Numbered from the stretch's first letter, positions 44,243 to 56,356 are shown. The stretch is 64,000 bases of DNA from Ceratopteris richardii (GCA_020310875.1 CM035439.1:141551139-141615138), one strand, 5' to 3'. A program made the numbers and translations. Notes: generated by a model not told the origin, from the sequence alone.

Positions 44243-47200
44243 TATGTGTACTTGAAGGACCCTAGGACCATAGAAGAGTGTGTATGCATGTGCATTGACA
44301 TCGAGGATAACCTAGGGGAGGAATTAGAGCTTTCAAAAATCTATAAGATACTGATAGTTCTTCTAGCCTCTCTTCCACACAATCCATATCTATTGAGGAA
44401 TTAGCAGAGAAAGTAGCCCAGAAATTAGGTGTCACTAGCAAACAGATCCCAAGACTTGCCCCTGTGAAAAGATGCTATACTTGTGGAGGTGACCATATGG
44501 CGAATGTATGTCCCATTATGGCTCAACCCCAAGTAAATCCTAGTAGCCAGTACTGCACCATAGAATGAAGATACACAAATCACACAGCACAAGACTACCC
44601 ATACAATAAGCAAGCGGTTAGGCAAACCTACCCTCAGCCATACCCTAAACAAGGCAGATACCAGAGTCAATACCCACCACAACCATATACTAGGCCTCAG
44701 CAAAATTACCAACCTCAATATGAGGCCCAACTGAGACCTCAGCCAGTGCTAGCACAACAACCACCTGCTCCTACGAATGTGATTCCGGTAAAGTATGCAG
44801 CTGCAGAAGAAAACCTGAATAGAGCTTTAGTCCCAGTAACACCATTAATTTCAGAAAGTGATCCCAGTGACCATAGCTTTGATTCTATGCATGTTGATAG
44901 TCCCCAGGCTTACTACATGCAGTCTCCTGAACATGGTGAGTTCTACTACAGTGAGGAACCAAGTGAACCTAATTGGGAGCCAGAGTATGCTAATGTCATG
45001 TATGCAAACCCCAACTCTAGACCTCAACCTAGGCAAGTAAGACCCCCATTTCCTAAAGGACCATGCTACAGATGTCAGGGAGATCATCTCATTCGTGATT
45101 GTCCCTTGCCTCCACCTACACAACCCCAGTCAATGACGATCAGGGCTATTGCCAGGAGTGTGGAAAGGAGCATATCTTACGAGACTGCCCAAAAGAATCC
45201 TAATAATATGCCAAAAATCACCCCTATCAATGTCGTTGGGTTAGTTGTCGACTCCACAGGAAGTGTGACGTCTTCTACACCAGTACAAGTGATCACTAGA
45301 GGCCAAGCCTTGCAACAAAACCAAAGTTTAGGCCAGGAAGAGAGCCCAGATGTTAGTGAAACAGAGAGCATGACAAAGAAGAGGACTAGAGCTTGGAGAG
45401 ATAGTCGTGAAAGAATGAAAAGGCAATGGGCAAAGAAAATGAGTGAACTTGAGGAAAGCCTAAGAGAAATGAGAGTTAGGATAACCGAACTCACATCTCA
45501 AACTCCCTCTCACACTACCCCACCTCCACCATTCCCAACTCCATCTGACCCGCCACCTTCCAACCCGCCTCACCTAATCCCACCACCCCCTAGAGTAGGA
45601 TCAGTCCTAGCAGATCCCACTCCCGAGGACCTAAACATGATGCTCAAAGCATATCAAGCCAGAATCCAAGATGGGCCAAACGTAACTGATCATGGAAAAT
45701 GCTACCCTAGAGCAGAATTAGAGCTTGAACAAACTAAAATTTGTGCTAAGATGGTGGAGTTGGCTCAAACCATGTTTGAAGCCAACTGCCTCTTTAACAT
45801 ATCTAGCTCAGCCAAGACGCAGCTGCACTTTGAAGGATTGTTAGAAAGAATAGAGAGGCTAATTGCACAATCAGAAAAGGAACCCGCCTCTGAACACAAG
45901 GACAAGGCAAGTGAAAGAGTAGGTCTTCCTGCCCAGGAAGCCTATGCGCCTAACTCTACGGAGCCAGACACATCATCTTCTATGAATCGGTTCACACCAG
46001 AATTCCTACGAGAGATTCAAGAAGACAAATGGGCTAAAGAAAGTGAAGTCCCTCCTCCCATTGAACTTGTGGATGATGCACACGACCAATTCCCACAAGA
46101 CATCCCATCCATTTATGAGGAGCATGAGAGCACCCAATCTCAGGAAAGATTAGACTTTGAGTTTAACTCTCTACAAGAATTACCCCACTTCACAGGCCCA
46201 TGGGAAGCTAAGTCTACTTGTATGAGAGCACCCACGGTCATGGTACGAAATGAGGACTCAGTCATACCTAGGAACACAAAGGTAGTGAAAAACACTAAAG
46301 TACAGTGCAACCTCACCTTAGAAGAGCTACTCAAAGTAAGGCCAGAGCTATGGAAACATGTAGCCAAACAAGTACCAGAGATAGCAAAACCTCATTCCCA
46401 GGTAGGATCCCAGAGAACAGTGCCAGAAATACCCTTGGACAAGATAGGAGACATGAGTGAGGGCGAAGAGGGAAACACATATCTTCCTATCACCCATCAA
46501 GGATACACCACCAAGGCCATTCTAGACTCAGGCGCAGGAGTTGCAATTGCTACCACTTCCCTATGGAAGCGTTGGGGCAAGCCAGCACTCAGGCCCACAA
46601 GGATGAAATTGCAAATGGCCGATGGTCACATAGAGAGACCCTTAGGGCTGTTAGAAAGAATAAATCTCACCACATGTGGTGTTGAGTTCGAGCATACATT
46701 TGCTATATGTGATTTTAGCAAAAACCATGCCTATGAAATGATCTTGGGACGACCCTTTATGAGACAGTTGCAAGTGGTACAGGACTGGGGAACCAACTCC
46801 TTGTACCTGCAACACTTAGGTGTTACGACCAAAGTGAATCTCAAAGATTACTCTCATAGAGATGTCCCTCCTATCCAATGGAATCCCCTCCATAGAGCCA
46901 AAGATGATACGGAATCGGTGCATTCCATAGGATCAGGATCCTCATGGATGCATGAAGACACCCACTTATGGATGTGCAAAGTAGCAGTAGAAGAAGAGAA
47001 GAGAGAAGAAGCCAGAGAGATAGGTGCAAAAGAAACACATAGATCAATTCAAGACCCAGCCTATGCACCTGGAGTCTTTCCTGACGAAGAATTTGAGCCT
47101 CACGGCTGGGCAGAAATCTTAGCAACAATGGATGTAGGCATCAATGAGGAACAATGGACACCCCACTGTGATGAGGATGGCTATGACATTTCAGTCTTCT

Positions 47201-47541
47201 CCATAGAACCAATCATGGGAGATGCAGTTTTAGAAGAATGCGAACCTAGCCCTGATACGTTTGAGGATGCAAGTGACTCCGATTTAGATTCAATCATTAT
47301 GGATCCACCATTTGCATCAGATGAAGAATACTTCTATGAAGTAGAATTTCAACCCCATAGACACGGAGAGATAACAAATGATGTACGGTTAGCCACACAA
47401 GTGACCCCTAGGGATGAAGGAAAGAAAAGGAAGGAGAGAGAAGTCACACCAGAAGAGGAAGAATCTTTGTTTGAGGTCCCTGAAAACTTTAAAAAGTATG
47501 AGATAGACGACAAGAGAGTCATGGTAAGAATGCCTAAGTGA
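44243..47541 (+). pseudogene. Element D gag nucleocapsid region and first protease (PR1)
   Basis: After a frameshift near 44340 the frame holds knuckle 1 (CYTCGGDHMANVC, 44473-44511), a TGA at 44566-44568 and knuckle 2 (CYRCQGDHLIRDC, 45064-45102). Knuckle 3 (CQECGKEHILRDC, 45150-45188) lies out of frame between two compensating indels. A Pro-rich linker, the conserved MMLKAYQARIQDG segment and PR1 follow: AILDSGAGVAIATTS with DSGA at 46525-46536 and MILGRPFMRQLQ about 73 residues on. A TGA at 47539-47541 replaces an Arg codon. Confidence 0.8.
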
Positions 47542-50235
47542 GATGCACAATCAGGAGAAGCCTATGATAACAAAGAAACCACCAAGAAAATAGTAGTAGC
47601 CCTAGAAGAAGGAGAGGAGAGATGCACGTACATAGGCCATGACCTAACAAAGGAAGAAGAGCATGCGTTAATAACCTTGCTAAGAGAATACAGAGATGTA
47701 TTTGCTTGGAGTTACAAGAATTTGAAGGGTGTTGATCCAGACATATGCTCACACACTATCCCCATGACCTCAGATGCCAAACCCTCCAAGCAAAAGCCAT
47801 ACACATACAATGATAATTATGCTGCTAAGATCAAAGAAGAGATAGATCGTCTGGTAGAAGTTGGATTCATCTATGAAATTGAGCACACTGAGTAGGTATC
47901 CCCCATTGTAGTGGTGCCCAAGAAGAATGGAAAGCTACGTATGTGCATTAACTTGAAAAAGGTCAATGCAGCCACAATCCGAGACAACTATCCGCTTCCT
48001 ATCACAGAACATCTCTTAGAAAGAGTAGCAGGCAAGGAATTGTACAGCTTCCTTGATGGATTTTTGGGCTACAATCAAGTAGCCATAGCTCTAGAAGATC
48101 AGCATAAGACAGCTTTTGCCACAGATTGGGGCATATTCGCTTTTCGGGTAATGCCATTCAGGCTGACCAATGCCCTTGCAACCTTCCAGAGATTGATGTG
48201 TCACGTGTTTAAAGAGTTCTTGAGGAAGAATTTAGAGGTCTATGTTGATGATCTCTGTGCTCATTCCAACATTAGACATACACATATACCTGAACTCAGG
48301 CAAATCTTTGACAAGTGTAGAGAGTATCAAGTCTGCCTCAACCCAGAAAAGTGTGTTTTCATGGTCAGGCAAGGCAAGATTCTAGGACACATAGTGTCAA
48401 AGAATGGCATATCCACCAATGAAGAGAAGGTAAGAGCCATAGCGCAGCTACCTAGGCCAAAGAATGTCAAGGAAGTACAAGCTTTCATGGGGCATTGCGG
48501 TTATTACCGACGGTTTATACACATGTATGCCATCATAGCAAAGCCTCTGTATGGACTTTTGACTAACTTTGAGTGGACTGACAAATGTGAGAATTCCTTC
48601 AATGAGCTTAAACGGCGATTATGTTCAGCACCAATCTTAACCACACCAGATTGGAATAAGCCTTTCCATGTTCATGTAGATGCATCCAATTATGCTATTG
48701 GGTGTGTACTCGCGCAACCTACCGGTGAAGGTAATATGGATCTTCCAATTGCCTATGCTAGTAGACAATTGAATGCAGCTGAACGAAATTATACCACTAC
48801 TGAGAGAGAAGGACTACGCATGGTATATGCGGTTAAAAAGTTTAGACATTACTTGCTTGCAAATAAGTTTAAATTTTTTACTGACCATCAGGCACTGCTA
48901 TATCTCGTGAACAAGCCATGCAATACAGGAAGATTAGTACGATGGTTTCTCTTACTAATGGAATATGACTTTGAGGTAGTAGTGAGGAAAGGTAGGACTC
49001 ATTTGAGGGCAGACCATCTCTCTAGACTCACATCTGGAGAGGCCCCACAAGGAGTGTCAGATGACCTACCTGATGCTTACTTGTTTAACTTGGAAGTTGT
49101 ACCGCAGTGGGCTAAGCCATTAGTGCCAATATTGACATACGGACCTAACCACCCAGTAATAAACACACAGGATAAAGAGGTAGTAAAAGCCCAAAAGTAT
49201 CACATCATGGCAGGAAGTATGTACAAGCACACGGATCAAGGGATCTTGGCTTGTTGTGTGGAAGAGGATGAGTACGTTAAATGGTTGCAATTAGCACATG
49301 TAGGTGCATTAGAGCAACACTACTCAAAGCAACAAACCCTACAGACACTAAGGAGACTCGGAGTTCATTGGCCGACTATGGAAGCTGATGTCCAAAAGTT
49401 GTGCAAGGAATGCCCAATCTGTTGCATTAAACCACTTGTGGAACATGCCACTCTTTATCAAGTGTCCATAGTGCCAGATTGGAGTGAACCACTAGTATCC
49501 TTCCTGAGGACGAAAACATTCCCTCCAGACATGACTCTGGCTAGGCAAAGGAGTTTAGAACAAGAAGCCTTGGACTACTCACTCATTGGTGATAATCTAT
49601 ACAAACGTGGTAAAGATGGTTACCTCACACTATGCGCCCATGAGAGTGAATATCTCAAGATCTTGGAAACTACTCATCAAGGTGTAGCAGGAGGACATTT
49701 TGGACCAGACCGAGTGATTAAAGCGATCCTATTTGCAGGCTTGTGGTGGCCTACCCTTCACATGGATGCACATACCTATGTGAAACGGTGTGATGTTTGC
49801 CAGAAAACTCAGTGTCCTATACGCAAAGATGAGATGCCACTGAAACCTATGATAGGTAGACGTGCATTCTCTAAGTGGGGAATAGACTTTGTAGGTCCTA
49901 TTAATCCCCCAGCTAAGGGTTCCCATGCAGAGTATATCATTGTTGCCACGGACTATCTAACCAAGTGGGTAGAGGTAAAAGCCACAACAAAGAATGATGC
50001 TCAAACAACAGCTAAGTTCTTATTTGAGAATGTGTTCACCAGATACGGGTTACCTATAGAGCTAGTCAGTGACAGAGGCACTCACTTCTTGAATGAAGTT
50101 ATTGAAAATCTGCTCCAAGAATTCTTGATAGTACATAAGAAGTCTGCCCCCTATCACCCCCAAGCTAATGGCCAGGCTGAGAGCACAAATAAGATCTTAT
50201 GCAATGTACTGAATCATGAAATTAGTGAACAATAA
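47542..50235 (+). pseudogene. Element D RT, RNase H and integrase with doubled zinc module
   Basis: The same frame as PR1 continues through a TAG at 47893-47895 (Trp in H and C) into a 774-codon frame from 47911. Residues below count from 47911. RT has YVDD at 111-114 (48241-48252), but FLDGFLGYN and MPFRLTNALATFQ carry substitutions at normally invariant Ser, Gly and Pro. RNase H has HVDASNYAIG near 257. Zinc module 1 is H463, H470, C501, C504; module 2 is H589, H596, C627, C630, with identical spacing. The DDE core is D659, D721, E757. A frameshift near 50210 leads to the next frame. Confidence 0.87.
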
Positions 50236-51526
50236 ACACTCTGATTGGGACAAACAGCTACACCATGCTGTTTGGGCATACCGAGTCGCCTACAAAACGG
50301 TACTACAAGCCACCCCCTTTCAGATGGTATTTGACCAAAATGCAGTGCTACCATTGGACTTCTTAATACCTACATTGAAAGTAGCACAAGAGCATGAATG
50401 GACGGGTCATGAACTCTCCTCTAGACTATTTGACCTTGAACAATTAGGAGAAACAAGACTGAGGGCGGCTACAGGGATATATGCAGCTAAGAAACGACAG
50501 AAGGCATACTTTGATGCCCACGTTAAGGATAAAGGTTTGAAGGTAGGCGACCTAGTACTAGTCTACACTTTGAAACAACATGCGAGGAAACTAGAGAAGA
50601 GAGGCTACGGACCCATGATCATTAATAGAATCTCAACAAGTGGAGCAGTGCAACTAGCCACATTAGAAGGCGATATTCTCTTGAGCTACATAAGCGGATG
50701 CAGAGTCAAGTTATATCAGGAACCTCTGACGGAAGAGATGCTAAGTCGACTCAACACTGCTAAGAAACACAAAGAAGAAGAAAGACGAATTCGAGAAGAA
50801 GCTCAAGCAAAAGCATTGGAACGCATCCGGAGAATGAAGTTGAGAAGACAGGGTAAAGAGCAACCTAGGACAGATGCATCTGTAGATCAAGGATATCATG
50901 TGGCTATGTGTGAAGTTTCAGGTATCAGCTCTCATAGGATAATTGATCGACGTCCTTTTATAACCTTAGAGATAGGACAAGGAAAGGGTGCAAGGATTGT
51001 AAGAGCCTTGATTGACTCAGGTGCAGCCACTAGTGCTGTTAAATTTTCGTACTGTCAAAAGTTGAAATTAACTGTCAATCCTATAGAAGCATATCTCATA
51101 GGATTGGGAGGTGTGGAAACCCCTTGCATGGGCGAGGTGGAACTTCCCCTCTACATTCAAGACGAAGTAATGACAGTCAAAGTACTAGTGTGTCAAGATG
51201 AGGACCTCACTGAGCCTCTTGTCTTGGGTCAGGACTGGATCTATGATCATGCAGTCAACCTAAACCTAAGAAGTGGACTTCTTCAGGTATGGGTAAATCA
51301 TAGTCGAATTACAGTTGAATTGGAAAATGAGGCACTCAAGGAACTAGGTAAGGCACAAACTCCTGGTCCTTCCAGGGGTGCACATGAAATTGACAATGCT
51401 ATTCTTGTCCAACACTGTATGATGCAAAAAGAGGATTCTCTCAACAACGGAGTCAAGGATAAGACGGAACTCCCTTCTTTTCCAAAGGCAGGAGGGATGC
51501 AGCAACCAAAGGTAGATCAAATATAG
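50216..51526 (+). pseudogene. Element D integrase C-terminus and second protease (PR2)
   Basis: The 436-codon frame starts with WDKQLHHAVWAYRVAYKT, runs through the GPF/Y-like module (GYGPMIINRISTSGAVQLATLEGD), a basic linker and a second retropepsin-like domain. That domain has ALIDSGAATSAV with DSGA at 51014-51025 (residues 267-270), GLGGVETPCMGEVELPLYI, and PLVLGQDWIYDH near residue 337. The Asp-to-LG spacing is about 70 residues, against 73 in PR1. The first codons lie in the frame left by the indel at 50210, so it was originally one polyprotein with the core. Whether PR2 is catalytic is unknown; the active-site triad is intact. Confidence 0.8.
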
Positions 51527-52300
51527 AAGGAGCAGAGTACTACCTATACTGGAGGCCAAAAAAATGTGCGAGGCAGAATGTCTCAGTCGTTGAAACAAGT
51601 GTGGGTGCGGAAAGGTGAACACCCTATTGCGACCACGCCAACCCCACGGCCAAAACCTCTTATTAGTAATCAACAACACTACACTAATAAGAAGTCTTTC
51701 ATAAATTCTTTTGCAAAAGTAAAGGGTCTATTTGGGTACCCAAGAAGTCGATGAAGGCCAGCCCACAATCACGACAGATCTGGGTGTCTAAGGCTTGCTT
51801 GCGGGCTCAAATAGCTACACCGAGGCCACACCCGGTACAACATGTTTCACTCACTCGAACATCTGATGCCCATTCTTATACATCACGCACGGACACATAT
51901 TCTTCCATGAGCACCAGTAGAATCACTTGTAAATGGGTCCCTAAAAAGCCTCATTTTCAAGCAGATACTCCTATCAAACTCTCCAGAGTCTCCACAAAAT
52001 CAAGATCAAAACCCATCCACTGTGTTTGGCAGCCTAAAACTTGTAATAAACCCCCGGACCTCAGTTGTAAATCCATGCCCACCTACTAACTACGTCACTC
52101 TCACACTACATCATTCCACTTAGCTCCTAGGTCTACCCAATTCCTAACTACAAACACAAGCACCGAGCACTTAATAACCTACTAATCTCTCCCGAACCTC
52201 ATGTTAATGTTGTAATGGGGACAAAAAGGGTTCTATCTTGTCCTTTACAATGTTAACACATGTTTCTATATTCTCACAAAGTTAGGAGGCAAGAAGTAAC
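51527..52300 (+). other. Element D WVPK-repeat region and spacer
   Basis: Past the TAG at 51524-51526 the frame continues with KQVWVRKGEHP. After a frameshift near 51735 come SIWVPKKS, RQIWVSKAC, CKWVPKKPHF and HCVWQPKTC, up to about 52090. These are five Trp-centred basic motifs within roughly 170 residues. The remaining 200 bases before 52301 are non-coding. Confidence 0.6.
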
Positions 52301-55300
52301 ATGGTAGATACGACAGGAACTAACTCCCAGGCAGGCACCAGCCCCCAAGTCGTGGACATTGAAAGTCTTCCCCTTGAGGTGGAATTGAAGGAACGCCCAG
52401 TGGCATTGAGGGCATTACACGCCATACCGATTCAGAATCCTCCACAGGGGCACACAATGCCGGTCAGCAAAAACTCACATTGGTTCAGTGATGTGGCAAG
52501 ATCTCTGGGTGAAGGCACTTACATGTGGGAGGCCAAGATAGAATTCAACGGGCACTGGGGCAGGTATCACTTCTTCACCAGGGAATTTGAGAAACTGCAA
52601 AATAATGAAGGGCTGAAACCTATATGGAAGAAGGCGGGACTCTATGATTACTTCAAATTCCAATTGCAAAAGCCCGACTTTCTAAGATGCTCGTATTTGA
52701 TTAGCACCCTCACTCCGAGCAAAGACAGAAAGGGATACAACACCTTTGTCCTCCCATCTCTCACAAGGGGCAATGAGCTGAAGCGCTTCAGGCTGACTAT
52801 CAATCTGGTAAGGGAAGCTCTAGACATGAAAGGAATGCACATTCCCACTGAGAAGGAGTCCATGGTCCCCGGCAATATGAAGAACAGGAATCTGACGAAA
52901 TTAAAGGACATGGTAGCAATGACACCAACGATTGCCATTCATTTGCGAATGGTCTTGTAGTATTTCGCATTCCCCGCTCAGGAGAGGTTCACAATGCCAC
53001 CCAAAAAGATATGGTTTCGTCTATACTTGGCCTACGCCTTCGATTTGACAATCAACATGCCCCACTGGATTATCGACCAAATCCACTTGGCTCATCAAAG
53101 GTGGTATAAAAAGCAAAAGTATGTACTGTATGGATGTTGTGCCCTCACCAGGATTGTGTATAGATGTTTGGCTTATGATGTGCTAGTTCAGAGGGCATTA
53201 ATTTGGACCAGGGTACAGGAATTTCAACGTAGACTATCAACCGCAGGGCCGCCATCAAAGAAAATGAGAGGCGCAGTTCAGATGCCCTGTGCACAAGCCC
53301 ACGGTGCGACACTGACACCTGAGACAACTCCACGACTTCCGAGGCATGTACAACCCTTCACTATCAGATTACCAAGACACAGCACTGATGGACCGAATCT
53401 GGTGTTTCCACCGGTACCAACAGACTTAGAGTTTCCTCACGGATTCACATTAGAAGACCTAACCGATGAGGAGGTAGCCAGGATAATCGAGGTAGTTAAC
53501 ACGAAAGTCGAGGCAGAACAGGCAAGCGGCCAGCAGACAGTCGCAGACCAACCCCATCCAGTCCAACCAAGAGTAGTTGAAGTGGAGGATGAAGAAGAAG
53601 AAGAACAAGAGGATGAACAGGAAGAATTTTCTAATGAGCAAGCGCATGAATATGAGCAAGAAGTTCTACAGGAACTTGAAGGAGCCCCGGCTTATATGAA
53701 GGAATTGAAAAAGCTGTATGATACCATCAATAGAGTTCAAGAGCAACACAGACTGTCCCTAGTAGCAGGAAAAGGCCTCATGAACCAAATCCTTGAGGAG
53801 GAAGGTGTGGACGAGCAATACCGAGCAACCCTTGACATGATAGCCGATGCGTTGGGGGTACCTGAGACGGTGCATACTGCCCTTGCACAATCACAAAGAA
53901 CGGAGCAAAGATACGGCAGACGTCCACCTCGATCAGGAAAACAGATGAATGTATTAGTATCAAAACCACAAGGAACATCCACAACCACGGGCACAACACA
54001 CACCGTTCATGATACTGAGGAAACCCGTACATCAAGTGCACCTCCGTCACCCCCTTTGCCACCCCTACCTCCAACTCCACCACATTCACCTCCCACTACC
54101 AGTGTAACCACTACTATCACTACCTCCGAGTCCACTACCCATACCGAAGCACAGACCGTCAGTCAACCCACACACCCTATCTCCACGTCTCTTGTCTATA
54201 CGACCACTGACACAGTAATTCTAACCACAGCCACGGAAAACCCCGTTCCCCCGATCACATTTCCTGGCGGTTCATATTCACAATTGCACACACCACTGTA
54301 CACTTTCACCACTATCAGTGCACCCACAATTCCCATGTTCACAATCACTCCCACTACGGCATCCACTTTTGATTTTATGGACATATCAACCACTTCCGCA
54401 CCTCTCCCTCCCCCCATACACCCACCATCTCCCATTCCCCCGCCACCCACTTCACCATTTTCCAGCACCGCATCCACACTCCCCTTCCCCTTCCCCTTTC
54501 CTTCTGCATTCAACACCCTTCCCGCATCCACCCCTATTAATAATGTATTTAATAATATGTATCAGTGTATTTCTCAACTACAACAGCACTACCAGCATCT
54601 TGATAACCAACATACGAGACTCTTCCGAAGCCATGAAGAACTTCAAGTACGATTCATTGATCTAGAAAGGGAAAAGCGGCTACTACAACAACAGTATGTC
54701 ACTTTACAGGAACAACATGAGCAGTTAGTAGCCAATCCACCCCAGTCAGATGCAGAAGAAAAACAACAAATGGATGATCTTCTACACTCCCAGATAACAG
54801 AGAATCTCAAGCTTCGACGCAACCTGGCCCTCTTACGCAAACACATGTCTATAACACTCGAGGAAAATAAACGACTACAGAGACAGAACAAAGAAAACTT
54901 GGAAGCAGCAATGGAGGGTTCCCCACAGGAAATCGACCCAGATAGATTCAAGGCCATCCCCTCAGCAAATATGCAAATCGTGTTGGAAACCCATGCAGAC
55001 CTCCTGGAAGCCCATGCAGCATTAGAAAGAGAAAGAGATGACCTATTAAAGAAGCTGGCAACCCAGTAGGAGTCACCAAGCAAAGTCACAACCGCGGTTG
55101 ACACGTCTGAAGAAGTCAAAAAACTCAAAGTGGAACTAGACGAATTACGAAATAAATTCATGCAATACGAGCGTCAACCCTCTCCCCTTGTAGAACCCGA
55201 ACCTGAAGACTTAGTGCCAATTGAAGTAGAGGAAACCTTTGAAGACCCATACGTTCCCATGCCTACACCAGGGGGCAAGCAAACAGAAGAGGGCATGGAC

Positions 55301-56134
55301 ACCATCGAGATCGAGGCTCCTGAATGGATGCAGAGGTTAGAGAAAGTGGCCACAACCCATGATGATAGAGTTGCAGTTCAGATAGCGTCTATGTCACGTC
55401 TGGAAGAGGAAGTCATAAAATCGGATTACTTTAGAAACCTCTCCCATCATAGGTGGATCGGCACATTCGACGATTTGTATGTTCCTTTCTGTGTCTTAAT
55501 GGCGGATTACAATGCTGAAATCAAGCACCACACCTCAAAAGAACCAACCTCGGCAACACAGTTTGCACCGGACGACATCCCAGCAAGTGCCAAGCAGGGG
55601 AATATACATCAACCTACATGGAGGATTCGTCTGCTTGAAAACTACCTTGAGATGGTAAGGACATGGAATAACATGCCTTTGTATATCAAATACAACCCAT
55701 GCTACTACCCTATCTTTCGAAGAAGGTCGTGGCCGGAATACACAAAAATTGTGCTGACAACCAAAGGATGTGAGAAATGGCTCAATTATGTCTACTTAGC
55801 ACCACCTAAAGGCCAACCCACCATAGGATATATGATTTCGAAGATTCGGCATTGGGGGGTCTGGTTCAAAAATGTACCAAATGTCATGGCCAAAATGTGC
55901 CTTAAAATTTTTAAGCTCATGTTGGTCACCTTCAAGACCTTCAAGAATGTCAAGGAACCTCATCTGTCAACTCTCGGATTTAATGAAGGTAATCAGGACC
56001 TTGTCTACGACATGAGCACCACACCATCTATTAATGTCGTATATGCATGGCATGCGCGTACAAAGTATCTACCAACCTGCTTCAAACAGACGTTTGAAGA
56101 AATGTTTGTCACGGGGTTCTGGGAATATCATTAA
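52301..56134 (+). pseudogene. Element D long downstream ORF of unknown function, two in-frame TAG codons
   Basis: ATG at 52301 (MVDTTGTNSQAGTS) opens one frame of 1,277 codons broken only by TAG at 52958-52960 and 55067-55069. Sections in order: an N-terminal globular part with KKAGLYDYFKFQLQKPDF; after the first TAG a block YFAFPAQERFTMPPKKIW; a Glu-rich acidic run (about 53585-53640); a Pro/Thr/Ser-rich stretch (about 54020-54540); a Gln/Leu-rich coiled coil (about 54560-54900); and a C-terminal globular part ending QTFEEMFVTGFWEYH. B has the same ORF in decayed form. It lies where env-like genes of Athila-type elements lie, but shows no signal peptide or membrane segment, so an envelope role is not supported. 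Confidence 0.65.
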
Positions 56135-56340
56135 GAGATATTCATTCCCAGACCATCACATTTATTGCAATTGTTTGCAGTGGAACAAGCTCTCCATTCA
56201 GAAAAGTTACGTATACCACATCCAGAGGTTCCCGGGCCGGTAGATTGGGATGCTCTACTCACGGACTTGGCCAAAGGGTTGAGAATTGCAGAACATCATT
56301 TAGCAACAGACGTGGTGGAGTACATTTAGCAATAGACGCG
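56135..56340 (+). other. Element D 3' untranslated stretch
   Basis: Short non-coding stretch between the downstream ORF and the polypurine tract. A repeated TTTAGCAA...AGACG unit occurs twice near 56298 and 56326. Confidence 0.45.
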
Positions 56341-56356
56341 AGAGAGGGGGGGGGAG
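56341..56356 (+). promoter_or_regulatory. Element D polypurine tract
   Basis: AGAGAGGGGGGGGGAG immediately before the TG of the 3' LTR, the plus-strand primer of reverse transcription. Confidence 0.9.

Noticed and set aside
52301-56134. Envelope glycoprotein
   Set aside because: Position fits, but there is no signal peptide, membrane segment or Cys/glycosylation pattern to support it.
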